A stretch of DNA of 44,737 nucleotides from Alphaproteobacteria bacterium (lineage in GTDB: Bacteria; Pseudomonadota; Alphaproteobacteria; Micavibrionales; UBA2020), in assembly GCA_028817795.1 (NCBI GenBank), contig JAPPOU010000121.1:1-44737 (forward strand). Direction: 5' to 3'. Below the pieces are notes generated by a model. That model was not told the DNA's origin, made no database searches, and was given only the letters and a program-made list of their open reading frames with translations. Position 1 is the stretch's first letter; each line of letters begins with the position of its first letter. Made by a program: the position numbers and the translations under genes. Shown here piece by piece: positions 1-8,560 of this stretch.

Positions 1-1434
1 ATTCCCCACAATGAAGAGGTGGAACAGGCGCTTTTGGGGGCGTTGTTGGTGAATAACCGGTCGCTGGAAAAGGTGTCCGATTATTTAAAGCCCGCGCATT
101 TTTACAATCCCGCCCATGGCCGCATTTATGAAGCCATTGTGAAATTTACCGAGCGCGGACAAGATGCCAGCCCCGCCACGCTGAAAAACTATTTCGACAA
201 AGATACCGATCTGGCCGATGTGGGCGGGGCGCAGTATCTGGCCGATCTTGCAGCGCATGTGATTAGCGTTGTGAATGTTGGGGATTACGGGCGCATTGTC
301 TATGACATGCATTTGCGCCGCGCCCTGATCGCGCTGGGCGAAGATGTTGTGAATGAAGCTTATGCGCATGACGTTGATAATGATGCGCCCTTGCAAATCG
401 AACAAGCGGAAAAAAGATTGTTTGATCTTGCGACAGCGGGGGATTCACGCGGCGGTTTTGTCGCCTTTAACCAATCGCTGACCAAAGCCATTGAAATGGC
501 GCAAGTCGCTTATCAGCGCGAAGGACATATTACGGGCGTGACAACGGGGCTTGCAGATATCGACCGCAAAATGGGTGGTCTGCAAAAATCAGACTTGCTT
601 ATCCTTGCGGGTCGTCCGTCGATGGGTAAAACGGCGCTGGGCATGAATATTGCCTTTAACGCCGCGCGCGCCCATATGCAATCGGGCGGCAAGGAAGGCG
701 CGGTTGCGGGCTTTTTCTCGCTGGAAATGTCGGCAGAACAGCTCTCTGCGCGTATTTTGGCAGACCTTGCCAGCGTGTCTTCGCACAAAATTCGCAGCGG
801 TGAGCTAAAGGATACGGATTTCCACAAATTCGTTGAAGCCAGCCGCGAAATGTCGTCGGTGCCTTTGTTTATTGATGATACCCCCGCCCTGACCATTGGC
901 GCCGTGCGCACGCGCGCGCGCCGTTTGCAGCGCCAGCATAATTTGGGCTTGATTGTGGTCGACTATTTGCAGTTGCTGCAGGGTTCGGGCAAAGGCGGCA
1001 ATGATAACCGCGTGCAAGAGATTTCCGAGATTACACGTGGATTGAAGGCACTGGCCAAAGAGCTGAATATTCCCGTTTTGGCGCTCTCGCAGTTATCGCG
1101 TGCCGTTGAAAACCGCGATAACAAGCGCCCGCAATTGTCTGACTTGCGTGAATCAGGCTCGATTGAGCAAGATGCCGACGTGGTCATGTTCGTTTATCGC
1201 GAGCAATATTATCTGGAGCGCGAACAGCCCGGCCAGCGGCCCGAAGAAGCGCCCGATAAATTTGCCGCCCGTCATGATGACTGGGTACGGCGCTGCGAAG
1301 AAGCGCACAATATTGCCGAATGCATCATGGCCAAGCAGCGCCATGGCCCGATTGGGACGATACGCCTGAAGTTTGAAGGCGAATTCACCCGCTTTAGCGA
1401 CCTTGAAGAGCACAGGACGCCGGACTATGACTGA
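1..1434 (+). CDS. dnaB: Replicative DNA helicase DnaB (5' end cut off by window)
   Basis: This is the hexameric replicative helicase that unwinds DNA ahead of the replisome. The reading frame is open from the first base and the visible peptide begins IPHNEEVEQALLGALL, the usual start of the DnaB N-terminal domain, so only a short N-terminal stretch is missing. The RecA-like C-terminal domain has a Walker A motif GRPSMGKT at visible residues 204-211, a Walker B strand LIVVDYLQLL around D321, and the DLRESGSIEQDADVV block from residue 381 that carries C-terminal ATPase residues. The GTG at 19 lies inside the conserved N-terminus and is not the start. The stop overlaps the alr start by 8 bases, an arrangement that suggests translational coupling. 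No intein or insertion is visible. Confidence 0.97.
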   Translation: MPHNEEVEQALLGALLVNNRSLEKVSDYLKPAHFYNPAHGRIYEAIVKFTERGQDASPATLKNYFDKDTDLADVGGAQYLADLAAHVISVVNVGDYGRIVYDMHLRRALIALGEDVVNEAYAHDVDNDAPLQIEQAEKRLFDLATAGDSRGGFVAFNQSLTKAIEMAQVAYQREGHITGVTTGLADIDRKMGGLQKSDLLILAGRPSMGKTALGMNIAFNAARAHMQSGGKEGAVAGFFSLEMSAEQLSARILADLASVSSHKIRSGELKDTDFHKFVEASREMSSVPLFIDDTPALTIGAVRTRARRLQRQHNLGLIVVDYLQLLQGSGKGGNDNRVQEISEITRGLKALAKELNIPVLALSQLSRAVENRDNKRPQLSDLRESGSIEQDADVVMFVYREQYYLEREQPGQRPEEAPDKFAARHDDWVRRCEEAHNIAECIMAKQRHGPIGTIRLKFEGEFTRFSDLEEHRTPDYD

Positions 1435-2509
1435 TACGGCAGCGGGTTTGGCAGCGCTGACCATTGATCTGGATGCACTTTCCCGCAATTGGCTTCTTTT
1501 AAAGAAAAAACTGAAACCCGGTGCGGATTGCGGCGCGGTTGTAAAGGCAGATGGTTACGGTCTGGGCGCAATTCCCGTTTCGCGCACGCTGGAAAAACAG
1601 GGCTGTCGTCATTTCTTTGTCGCGACCTTTGATGAAGGCCTGTCGTTGCGCGAGGCGCTGGGGCCGGATAGTTTAATTTATGTTTTTAACGGGCCCTGCG
1701 GCGCAACGCCGGATGACTTTGCCGCGCATAGCCTGATCCCCGTTTTGAACGTGCCGGAAGATGTGGAGCAATGGGCGCGTGCAGACAATGCGCCTGCAAT
1801 TTTGCATGTGGATACGGGCATGAACCGTTTGGGCCTTGTGTCTGCGGATATCAAAAAGATCGGGCGCAATCCCCTGCAAAAAATAAACCTGCGCTATATC
1901 ATGAGCCATATGGCTTGCCCCAATGTGCCAGACCATGAAATGAATGCACGACAATTGGCGGCATTCACAGCCGTTATGGCTGAAATGAACTTGCCCAGCC
2001 GCGGGTGTCTTGCCAATTCGGCCGCCATTCTTTTGGGAACAGTATATCATTTTGATCTTGCTCGCCCCGGCTGCGCGATTTATGGAATAAACCCTGTTCC
2101 CGCAAACCCTAATCTTTTCGCCCCTGTTGTGACGGCCAAGGCCCGCGTCCTGCAGGTCCGCTCGATTGACAGGGGGAATACGGTTGGCTACGGTGCGAGA
2201 TACACGGCGACAGGCCCTGTGAAAACCGCGACAATTGCGCTTGGCTATGCTGATGGCGTCCTTCGCTCCCTTTCGATGGGGGCGGGGCATGTCTATATCA
2301 ATGGCACGGCTTGTCCTGTTCTGGGCACTGTCACCATGGACTTGATTGTCGTGGATGCAACGCATACGGCGGTACAACCCGGCGACTGGGCCGAAATGAT
2401 TGGCCCGCACCAGACGGTGAATGCGCTGGCGGATGCGGCGGGCACGATCGGGTACGAAATTTTGACGGCCTTGGGCCAAAGATACGAACGCGTTTACACG
2501 GGTGGATGA
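1427..2509 (+). CDS. alr: Alanine racemase
   Basis: This PLP enzyme interconverts L- and D-alanine and supplies D-alanine for peptidoglycan. The PLP-binding lysine is K40 in AVVKADGYGLGA, and the catalytic tyrosine of the C-terminal beta domain is Y255 in VGYGARY. Its 360 residues are normal for the family. I chose the ATG at 1427 because the protein then begins MTDTAAGLAALTIDLDAL, matching the expected N-terminal strand; an upstream in-frame start at 1373 would lie deep inside dnaB. The gene overlaps dnaB by 8 bases, and its stop lies just before the mlaE start. With the penicillin-binding protein downstream, it gives this cluster a cell-envelope theme. Confidence 0.95.
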   Translation: MTDTAAGLAALTIDLDALSRNWLLLKKKLKPGADCGAVVKADGYGLGAIPVSRTLEKQGCRHFFVATFDEGLSLREALGPDSLIYVFNGPCGATPDDFAAHSLIPVLNVPEDVEQWARADNAPAILHVDTGMNRLGLVSADIKKIGRNPLQKINLRYIMSHMACPNVPDHEMNARQLAAFTAVMAEMNLPSRGCLANSAAILLGTVYHFDLARPGCAIYGINPVPANPNLFAPVVTAKARVLQVRSIDRGNTVGYGARYTATGPVKTATIALGYADGVLRSLSMGAGHVYINGTACPVLGTVTMDLIVVDATHTAVQPGDWAEMIGPHQTVNALADAAGTIGYEILTALGQRYERVYTGG

Positions 2510-2510
2510 T

Positions 2511-3341
2511 ATGGCGGATATCGCAAACGAAAATAAAACCTGCAAGGTTTCCTGCTTTAATCCACTGGATGTGTTTGAAAGAATTGGCGCGGGAACATTG
2601 TCCTTTTTCGGGGCGGTTGGCCGGTTGTCCGCTTTTGCCGGGCGCGGCATTTACCACAGTTTTGCGCCGCCCTATTACGGGCGCCTTTTGTTGCGTCAGC
2701 TTGTTGATATTGGCTATTACTCCCTGCCTGTCGTGGGCTTGACGGCGCTGTTTACCGGCATGGTGCTGGCGCTGCAAAGCTTTACGGGCTTTTCCCGTTT
2801 TTCGGCAGAGGGCGCGGTTGCGACTGTTGTTGTCCTGTCGGTTACGCGGGAACTGTCACCTGTTTTGGCGGGGTTGATGGTCGCAGGGCGCGTGGGCGCG
2901 GCGATTGCGGCAGAAATTGGCACAATGCGCGTAACAGAACAGATTGATGCGCTCACAACGCTGTCGACCAATCCTTTTAAATACCTGATCGCGCCGCGTT
3001 TGATCGCGGGCACGCTGATGCTGCCGTTGTTGGTCTTGATCGGCGATATCATTGGTGTTTTTGGCGGTTATCTGGTGGGCGTTTACGCGCTGGGCTTTGA
3101 GCCTGAAAACTATTTGCACAAAACATGGGAATATCTTGAGGCGCAGGATGTGATCTCCGGTCTTTGGAAGGCGGGCGTCTTTGGATTTATCGTGACGCTG
3201 ATGGGTTGCTATAACGGTTTTAACTCCAAGCGTGGCGCACAGGGCGTGGGCGCGGCGACCACCAACGCGGTTGTGTCATCATCGATCCTGATCCTTATTT
3301 TCAACTACCTGTTGACGCAGGTCTTTTTTGCAGGGCAGTGA
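2511..3341 (+). CDS. mlaE: MlaE-family ABC transporter permease
   Basis: This is the inner-membrane permease of an Mla-type lipid transporter, which maintains outer-membrane lipid asymmetry. The 276-residue protein has five or six hydrophobic segments and the conserved MlaE core: LPVVGLTALFTGMVLALQS, then VTRELSPVLAGLMVAGRVGA and AAEIGTMRVTEQIDAL. I prefer ATG 2511, which follows GGTGGA, to the GTG at 2502, but either is possible. It overlaps or abuts alr and its stop lies 1 base before the mlaF start. Only the permease and ATPase genes are here; the substrate-binding MlaD partner is not in the window and would have to be encoded elsewhere. Confidence 0.93.
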   Translation: MADIANENKTCKVSCFNPLDVFERIGAGTLSFFGAVGRLSAFAGRGIYHSFAPPYYGRLLLRQLVDIGYYSLPVVGLTALFTGMVLALQSFTGFSRFSAEGAVATVVVLSVTRELSPVLAGLMVAGRVGAAIAAEIGTMRVTEQIDALTTLSTNPFKYLIAPRLIAGTLMLPLLVLIGDIIGVFGGYLVGVYALGFEPENYLHKTWEYLEAQDVISGLWKAGVFGFIVTLMGCYNGFNSKRGAQGVGAATTNAVVSSSILILIFNYLLTQVFFAGQ

Positions 3342-3342
3342 C

Positions 3343-4116
3343 ATGGCGACAAAGCTGGAATTAAAGGGTGTATATAAATCATTTGGCAGCAACCATGTGC
3401 TGAACGGCGTGGATCTTGCGATTGAAAAGGGGAAATCCCTTGTCGTGATCGGCGGGTCCGGCACGGGGAAGTCCGTGATGTTGAAATGCGCATTGGGATT
3501 GATCCAGCCTGATAAGGGCGAGGTTTTGATCGATGGCGTCGATACGGCACGCGCCAAGGGTAGGGACCGTGATGTCTTGATGCAAAAATTTGGCATGTTG
3601 TTTCAGGGCGGCGCTTTGTTTGACAGCCTGCCCGTTTGGCACAACGTGGCTTTTGGTTTGTTGCAGGACAGGGGCGATAAAAAAGCCCTGCCCCGCGATG
3701 CGGCGCGTGATGCGGCAATCGACGGATTGAAAGCTGTCGGCTTGCCGGGGCGCGTGGCTGATTTATTTCCGGCGGAACTGTCGGGCGGGATGCAAAAACG
3801 CGTGTCGCTGGCCCGCGCGGTGGCGACCAAGCCCGAAATTATCTTTTTTGACGAGCCGACAACGGGGCTGGACCCCATTATGGCGGATGTGATTAACGAT
3901 TTGATTGTCGAAGCCAGCAAAGGGCTTGGCGCAACGACGTTGTCGATCACACATGATATGCATAGCGCCCGCAAAATCGCCGATGATATTGCCATGATTT
4001 ATGGCGGCAAAATTATCTGGCGCGGCCCCGCGTCTTCCATTGACGATTCAGGCAATCCCTATGTGGACCAGTTCATCAAAGGGTCTGCTGAAGGCCCGAT
4101 CCAAATGGCGGTATAA
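3343..4116 (+). CDS. mlaF: MlaF-family ABC transporter ATP-binding protein
   Basis: This cytoplasmic ATPase would energise the MlaE permease encoded immediately upstream. The 257-residue protein has every nucleotide-binding element: Walker A GGSGTGKS at 37-44, the signature LSGGMQKR from residue 146, Walker B IIFFDEPTTGLDP with D170 and E171, and a switch histidine in LSITHDMHS. I chose the ATG at 3343, giving MATKLELKGVYKSFG, over an upstream TTG. The gap from mlaE is a single base, so the two are surely one transcription unit. The Mla ATPases have a short linker and QGGALFDSLPVWHNVAFGL around the Q-loop, and that pattern is seen here. Confidence 0.94.
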   Translation: MATKLELKGVYKSFGSNHVLNGVDLAIEKGKSLVVIGGSGTGKSVMLKCALGLIQPDKGEVLIDGVDTARAKGRDRDVLMQKFGMLFQGGALFDSLPVWHNVAFGLLQDRGDKKALPRDAARDAAIDGLKAVGLPGRVADLFPAELSGGMQKRVSLARAVATKPEIIFFDEPTTGLDPIMADVINDLIVEASKGLGATTLSITHDMHSARKIADDIAMIYGGKIIWRGPASSIDDSGNPYVDQFIKGSAEGPIQMAV

Positions 4117-4122
4117 AAAGAT

Positions 4123-6651
4123 ATGAGCAATCTTGCGGCAGATCCAAAACAAAAACCCGGCTATAAAACAGGCAAGGGCAAAGGCCCTGCAAACGGAAAC
4201 ACGCCGCACGGTAAAAACAAAAAATCCGGTGGCGGCTGGTTTTCAAGGTTGTTTATGCTGGCCATTTCCATTGGCTTAATAGGTGCGCTGGGCGGTGTGT
4301 TGCTGATCGCAGGCGTTTTGTTTTATTTCAATGCAGACCTGCCGGATTACAAGACGCTTGCAAATTATGAACCTCCCATTGTGACCCGCGCCTATGCGGG
4401 TGATGGCCGTCTTTTGGCGGAATTTGCGGCGGAAAAGCGGGTTTTCGTACCGATTGAAGCTATTCCGGAGCGCGTGATTCAGGCGTTTTTGTCCGCCGAG
4501 GATAAAAACTTTTACAAGCACCCCGGCCTTGATTTTCTGGGGATTGCGCGGGCTGCCGTGCATAACGTGAAGAACTATGGGTCTGGCCGGTTGCAGGGTG
4601 CGTCCACAATTACGCAGCAAGTGGCCAAGAACTTTCTGTTGACGAACGAGCGGTCTTTTGAACGCAAGATCAAGGAAGCGATTTTGGCGTTCCGGATTGA
4701 GCAGACCTTTGATAAAGACCATATTCTTGAACTGTACCTGAATGAAATCTTTTTGGGTGCCCGCGCCTATGGGGTTGCGGCGGCATCGCTGGAGTATTTT
4801 GCAAAGCCCTTGGACGCGCTGTCCCTTGAAGAAGTGGCCTATCTTGCCGCGCTACCAAAAGCGCCAAATAATTATCACCCTGAGCGGAAATATGATGCCG
4901 CCGTGGGGCGCCGTAACTGGGTGATGTCCGAGATGCTGGATAATGGCTATATCACGGCAGAAGATGCGGCTGCTGCAAAAGAAAAGCCCTTGGTCGTGAC
5001 CCGCCGCAGCACCGAAGAATACGTCAACTTTCCTTATTTTGCCGAAGAAGTGCGCAGAAAGCTTTTGGAACTGTACGGTGAAAAAGGCCTTTACGAAGGG
5101 GGTTTGATTGCACGTACGACCATGCGCCCAAAATACCAAAAGGCGGCAGAGAAAGCCCTGCGTGTCGGGCTTGTCGCCTATGACCAGCGCCATGGCCTTC
5201 ACAGCAAAGCGCTGGCATCGATCAGTACCGCAGAAGACAAATGGCAAGAAGAGCTGGGCGCGATAGAGCTGCCGCCGGGCGGTCACGTTTTTGAACGCGC
5301 CGTTATTTTGAAGACCGGTACAAAAACGGCAACGCTGGGCTTTGTTGATGGCGGAACCGGCATTGTTACCTATGATGAAATGAAATGGGCGCGTGGGAAA
5401 AACGGCACGCCTTCGAAAGTTAGCAGCCTGTTGAAAGCGGGTGATGTTTGGCTATTCGAAAAAACGGACAAGAAACAAGATGGCAAAGCCGTTTATGGTC
5501 TGCGCCAAATCCCGGCCGTACAGGGCGGCATTATCGCGCTGGACCCGCATACGGGACGTATTTTCGCAATCGCGGGCGGGTTCAGCTATGAGATGAGCCA
5601 GTTTAACCGCGCATCACAGGCGGTGCGCCAGCCGGGTTCGGCCTTTAAGCCTTTTGTTTATCTATCTGCGCTGGAACAGGGCTTTACACCTGCAACGCTG
5701 GTGTTGGATGCGCCCTTTGTGTTTGACCAGGGGGGCGATTTGGGTGAATGGCGTCCGCAGAATTATAACGAAGATTTTTTTGGTCCCACGACGCTCAGGC
5801 GCGGGCTTGAAAAATCGCGCAACCTGATGACCGTGCGTTTGGCTAATTATGCGACAATGGAAAGAATTGCGGAAACGGCGCAGCGCTTTGGCGTGATGAC
5901 GGATATGCCGCATTACCTATCCTATGCGCTGGGCGCGGGGGAAACGACGTTGCTGCGCATGGCGGCGGGTTATGCTGTTTTTGTCAACGGCGGCAAGAAA
6001 GTCGCGCCCACGTTGCTGGACCGCATTCAGGACCGGAACGGAAAAACAATTTACGTGCACGATAAAATCCCCTGCCCTGATTGCGGCGATCGCGTGCCGT
6101 GGAACGAACAGGCTGTGCCCGACGTGCCCGATACGCGCCCCGAAATTGCAGACCCAAGACATATGTACCAGATGGTATCGATGTTGGAGGGCGTTGTGCA
6201 GCGGGGCACGGGCGTGTTCTTAAAAAGCCTTGCCCGCCCTGTTGCCGGTAAAACGGGCACGACCAATGAATCGAAAGATACATGGTTTATCGGTTTCACG
6301 CCTGATCTGGTTGTTGGCACATATGTGGGATTTGATGAACCAAAACCGATGGGTGATAAAGAAACAGGCTCTCGCGTTGCCGTGCCGATTATCAAGACGT
6401 TTTTGGAAGATATTTTGAAGGACGAGCCTGCCGTCCCTTTCCGCGTGCCCTCCGGTATTCGTTTGGTCGAAGTGAACCCTGAAAACGGCACGCGCTCAAA
6501 AGGCGAGGAAGGCGCGGTATTGGAAGCCTTTGTAGAAGGCACCGAACCCGGTGACGAACCTGTTATGTTCGATGGCAAAAAAATCAGCACGGTTTCGGAT
6601 GTCACAAAAGCCAGCGAAGGTGTCAATACCGGGCTGGGTGGGCTGTATTAA
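4123..6651 (+). CDS. mrcA: Penicillin-binding protein 1A (bifunctional transglycosylase/transpeptidase)
   Basis: This class A PBP polymerises and cross-links peptidoglycan on the periplasmic side of the inner membrane. After a basic Gly/Lys-rich cytoplasmic tail of about 45 residues there is one membrane anchor (about 45-70). The GT51 domain follows, with catalytic E126 in SAEDKNFYKHPG and the block GASTITQQVAKN. An OB-like insert separates it from the transpeptidase domain, which has the SxxK nucleophile S506-K509 (SAFK), SRN at 565-567 and KTGT at 710-713. At 842 residues it has normal length. A CPDC motif just before the KTGT region may be a metal- or disulfide-forming loop. The gene lies 6 bases after mlaF and converges on the ankyrin gene at 6661. 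Confidence 0.95.
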   Translation: MSNLAADPKQKPGYKTGKGKGPANGNTPHGKNKKSGGGWFSRLFMLAISIGLIGALGGVLLIAGVLFYFNADLPDYKTLANYEPPIVTRAYAGDGRLLAEFAAEKRVFVPIEAIPERVIQAFLSAEDKNFYKHPGLDFLGIARAAVHNVKNYGSGRLQGASTITQQVAKNFLLTNERSFERKIKEAILAFRIEQTFDKDHILELYLNEIFLGARAYGVAAASLEYFAKPLDALSLEEVAYLAALPKAPNNYHPERKYDAAVGRRNWVMSEMLDNGYITAEDAAAAKEKPLVVTRRSTEEYVNFPYFAEEVRRKLLELYGEKGLYEGGLIARTTMRPKYQKAAEKALRVGLVAYDQRHGLHSKALASISTAEDKWQEELGAIELPPGGHVFERAVILKTGTKTATLGFVDGGTGIVTYDEMKWARGKNGTPSKVSSLLKAGDVWLFEKTDKKQDGKAVYGLRQIPAVQGGIIALDPHTGRIFAIAGGFSYEMSQFNRASQAVRQPGSAFKPFVYLSALEQGFTPATLVLDAPFVFDQGGDLGEWRPQNYNEDFFGPTTLRRGLEKSRNLMTVRLANYATMERIAETAQRFGVMTDMPHYLSYALGAGETTLLRMAAGYAVFVNGGKKVAPTLLDRIQDRNGKTIYVHDKIPCPDCGDRVPWNEQAVPDVPDTRPEIADPRHMYQMVSMLEGVVQRGTGVFLKSLARPVAGKTGTTNESKDTWFIGFTPDLVVGTYVGFDEPKPMGDKETGSRVAVPIIKTFLEDILKDEPAVPFRVPSGIRLVEVNPENGTRSKGEEGAVLEAFVEGTEPGDEPVMFDGKKISTVSDVTKASEGVNTGLGGLY

Positions 6652-6660
6652 GAACGGATA

Positions 6661-7239
6661 TTAAAGTCCAGAGGGTTTTCTCAGGATTTTCCGGTTTTTT
6701 CTTGTGCCTTTCCGGGCCGCTTTTATGAATTTGCGGCGCAGCTTTTCCCTTTGAATGCAGAGAACAACATTTTCGTTGTGGTTGAACTTGGCAATCATTT
6801 CTGCGGTAAGTCCGTCATCGTTTTTTGCGCCGATTTTCGCGCCGCGTTCAAGAATCGTTTGAGCAAGGGCGGATAGCCCTTCTCCCGCTGCTTCCATCAA
6901 GATTGTGCGCCCCTCGTCATTTGCCGCGTTTACATCCGCACCCTTTGCGATCAAGGTCTGCGCCATCTCCGTGCGCGATCTGCCCATGGACAAGCAGAAA
7001 AAGAGAGGGGATTCATTACAATCGCTTGTTTGATTGATGTCGGCGCCGTTTTCGATCAGGGCCTGAAAAACAGGCATGTCATTATTGCATATGGCCGATA
7101 TCAAGGGCGTCCAGCCCAGATCATCTGTAGCATTCAGGTCTGCTCCATCCTTAATCAGTTGCAGACAGGTGCTTTGGTCACAGGTTTCTATTTTGCTGAG
7201 TTCGTACAGCAGGAGTGATTCTTTTTTGGAACCCGGCAT
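6661..7239 (-). CDS. Ankyrin-repeat protein with basic C-terminal tail (paralog 1)
   Basis: This 192-residue protein has about four ankyrin repeats between residues 20 and 150, for example DLGWTPLISAICNNDMPVFQ and DEGRTILMEAAGEGLSALAQ. Ankyrin repeats bind proteins, so a partner-binding role is likely, but the partner is unknown. No signal peptide or membrane segment is visible. The N-terminal CLQLIKDGADLNA is shared with the ankyrin proteins at 9932 and 19560. So is the last part, a strongly basic tail RKGTRKNRKILRKPSG, which is not a normal ankyrin feature. The gene runs towards mrcA and ends 9 bases from it without an obvious terminator. Its promoter faces that of the gene at 7386. Confidence 0.85.
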   Translation of the reverse strand: MPGSKKESLLLYELSKIETCDQSTCLQLIKDGADLNATDDLGWTPLISAICNNDMPVFQALIENGADINQTSDCNESPLFFCLSMGRSRTEMAQTLIAKGADVNAANDEGRTILMEAAGEGLSALAQTILERGAKIGAKNDDGLTAEMIAKFNHNENVVLCIQREKLRRKFIKAARKGTRKNRKILRKPSGL

Positions 7240-7302
7240 ACAGGCGCGTCCTTTTAATGTTGTTTCTTATGCAGGGCCTAGTTAAAGCACCTTTATCTAA
7301 TA

Positions 7303-7331
7303 TGTCAATATATTATTGAAAAATATTGACA
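7303..7331. promoter_or_regulatory. Inverted repeat holding two divergent -35 boxes
   Basis: TGTCAATAT (7303-7311) and ATATTGACA (7323-7331) form a perfect 9-base inverted repeat with an 11-base spacer. Each arm contains TTGACA, one facing each gene. On + the box TTGACA (7326-7331) is followed after 18 bases by TATTTC (7350-7355) with an upstream TG, a good extended -10 for the gene at 7386. On - the box lies upstream of the ankyrin gene, with only a weak -10 (TTAACT, 7280-7285). The symmetry could also be an operator for a dimeric regulator. Confidence 0.5.
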
Positions 7332-7385
7332 CTCCACATGGGGGTTTGCTATTTCTGTAATACAAAAATTAAGGAGAACATGCCC

Positions 7386-7787
7386 ATGAAACCCCCCGCT
7401 TTTCTCAGCCGCTTTGCCACAGCCTTTCAGCAAGCTGTGAATACCTATTATCCCAAGGAACAGCCGTTTACCTCGGTGTATGTTCAGGATGCGTCTTTGA
7501 ACCTTGATTCGGATGAAAGCGTGTATTGGAAGGCATCACGCCTGATCGGTACGCCGGATTCGTGGCAGGTGGTCAAGCATGTCCGTTCCAATTTAACGGG
7601 CGACCAGCAACTGGGCTGTTTTTATCCTTTGGCAAAAGACCAGATAGAAAAGGCCTTTGCCGTTTTGGCGCAAGACCCTGCCGCTGATATGGCGGCAGCG
7701 TTGAAGGCTGCAAAGCCCGATAGCGTGTTTACGGCGAAGTCTTGCAATGTGCTGGGCAGTCAGCGTGGATTGCTGGGATATCACTAA
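7386..7787 (+). CDS. Hypothetical protein, 133 residues
   Basis: I do not recognise this protein. It starts MKPPAFLSRFATAFQQAVNT, has no signal peptide or membrane segment, and looks like a small soluble alpha/beta protein. It is rich in Ala and Asp in the second half (AQDPAADMAAALKAAKPD). I chose the ATG at 7386 because AAGGAG at 7371-7376 sits 9 bases upstream; the ATG at 7380 would leave a spacing of only 3. It has its own extended -10 promoter at 7326-7355, divergent from the ankyrin gene. The strong promoter and ideal ribosome-binding site make expression likely. Confidence 0.75.
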   Translation: MKPPAFLSRFATAFQQAVNTYYPKEQPFTSVYVQDASLNLDSDESVYWKASRLIGTPDSWQVVKHVRSNLTGDQQLGCFYPLAKDQIEKAFAVLAQDPAADMAAALKAAKPDSVFTAKSCNVLGSQRGLLGYH

Positions 7788-7843
7788 AGCGCCGCAATGA
7801 TTATGAAAATATATTCCCCGGAGAATATGGATATCTAATGTCC

Positions 7844-7872
7844 TTGACTCCGGGGCGAAATGGGGATAAAAA
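7844..7872 (+). promoter_or_regulatory. Probable rpsT promoter
   Basis: TTGACT (7844-7849), a 17-base spacer and TAAAAA (7867-7872) match a sigma-70 promoter at 4 of 6 bases in the -10. It would start transcription near 7880 and give a leader of about 80 bases for rpsT. Confidence 0.45.
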
Positions 7873-7880
7873 CCACCATC

Positions 7881-7923
7881 CTCCGGAAAAGAGGGGGCGG
7901 GACGCGATTCTCGCCAGCCGGAG
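7881..7923 (+). promoter_or_regulatory. Structured 5' leader of rpsT
   Basis: The leader can fold into a long hairpin. The outer stem is CTCCGG (7881-7886) with CCGGAG (7918-7923). The inner stem is GGCGGGA (7896-7902) with TTCTCGCC-side pairing (7909-7915), a 7-pair stem with one G-U and a 6-base loop. It lies about 36 bases before the rpsT start. S20 synthesis is autoregulated in E. coli, so an RNA element for autocontrol is a reasonable but untested reading. Confidence 0.4.
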
Positions 7924-7959
7924 CACGGAATAACGTTAAAGACAAAGAAGAGAATATAC

Positions 7960-8226
7960 ATGGCCGTCCACAAATCAGCCAAGAAACGCATTCGCCGCAA
8001 CGGCAAGCGTGCAATCATCAACAAATCCCGCATCTCTGAGATGCGCACGTTGATTCGCAAAGTAGAAGAAGCCATCAAGGCCGGAAAAAGCGACGAGGCA
8101 CGCGAAGCTTTGAAAGCAGCGCAATCGAAAATTCACCGCGCCGCGCAAAAAGGCATTATTCATGCGCGCACGGCCGCCCGCAAAATTTCGCGCCTGTCTG
8201 CGCGAATCAAAGCGATCAAAGCGTAA
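7960..8226 (+). CDS. rpsT: 30S ribosomal protein S20
   Basis: S20 is a primary 16S rRNA-binding protein of the small subunit. The 88-residue, Lys/Arg-rich helical protein starts MAVHKSAKKRIRRNGKRAII and carries the typical HRAAQKGIIHARTAARKISRL block near its end, so it is full length. An AAGAAGAGAA stretch serves as ribosome-binding site. It has its own promoter and structured leader upstream and an intrinsic terminator directly downstream. The position immediately upstream of dnaA is the usual arrangement in many alphaproteobacteria. Confidence 0.97.
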   Translation: MAVHKSAKKRIRRNGKRAIINKSRISEMRTLIRKVEEAIKAGKSDEAREALKAAQSKIHRAAQKGIIHARTAARKISRLSARIKAIKA

Positions 8227-8253
8227 GCAAAAAGTTTTTCGTTTTGCAAGAAG

Positions 8254-8279
8254 CGCCGCAGAAATGCGGCGTTTTTTTT
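8254..8279 (+). terminator. Intrinsic terminator of rpsT
   Basis: CGCCGCA (8254-8260), loop GAAA and TGCGGCG (8265-8271) form a perfect 7-pair stem with a GNRA loop, followed by eight T (8272-8279). This separates rpsT from dnaA. Confidence 0.9.
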
Positions 8280-8560
8280 GCGTGCATAAAATTGGTGAAA
8301 CATAACTTCGTTCAAAAATTGCTTTTTTGTTTTTGTGTGCCAATGCGTCTTGCGACTCATATCCACAGGCTGTAGTGTTTGCTCACTTCAACAGACAAAC
8401 CGTTTTGAACCGCTTTAGAAAACAGCGCAAACACGCGAAACAAAAGCGTTTTCAACAATCTGTTTGTTGAAATTCACACAACGAAAAAAGAATCGGCTGA
8501 AGAGTGTCTTGACAAAGCGTTTTTCGGCACAGGGGTTTTCTGTCTGCGATGAGGATGAAC
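8280..8560 (+). promoter_or_regulatory. rpsT-dnaA intergenic region with degenerate DnaA boxes
   Basis: This AT-richer gap of about 280 bases holds no gene that I can support. ATATCCACA (8359-8367) differs by one base from the DnaA box TTATCCACA. TTTTCAACA (8449-8457) and AAATTCACA (8470-8478) are poorer matches. A TTGACA at 8509-8514 could be a dnaA -35 box, but no convincing -10 follows. The region may serve DnaA autoregulation or part of an origin. Three degenerate boxes are too few to call oriC. Confidence 0.35.

Noticed and set aside
1673..2650. An open frame of 325 codons on the minus strand opposite alr and mlaE
   Set aside because: It is antisense to two clear genes, its protein is rich in Arg/His/Cys without any motif, and it has no ribosome-binding site.
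8509..8537. A complete dnaA promoter from the TTGACA at 8509
   Set aside because: No acceptable -10 box occurs at 15 to 19 bases; only the -35 box can be supported.
8280..8560. A chromosomal origin upstream of dnaA
   Set aside because: Only one near-match and two poor matches to the DnaA box are seen, with no clear unwinding region; too weak for an origin call.
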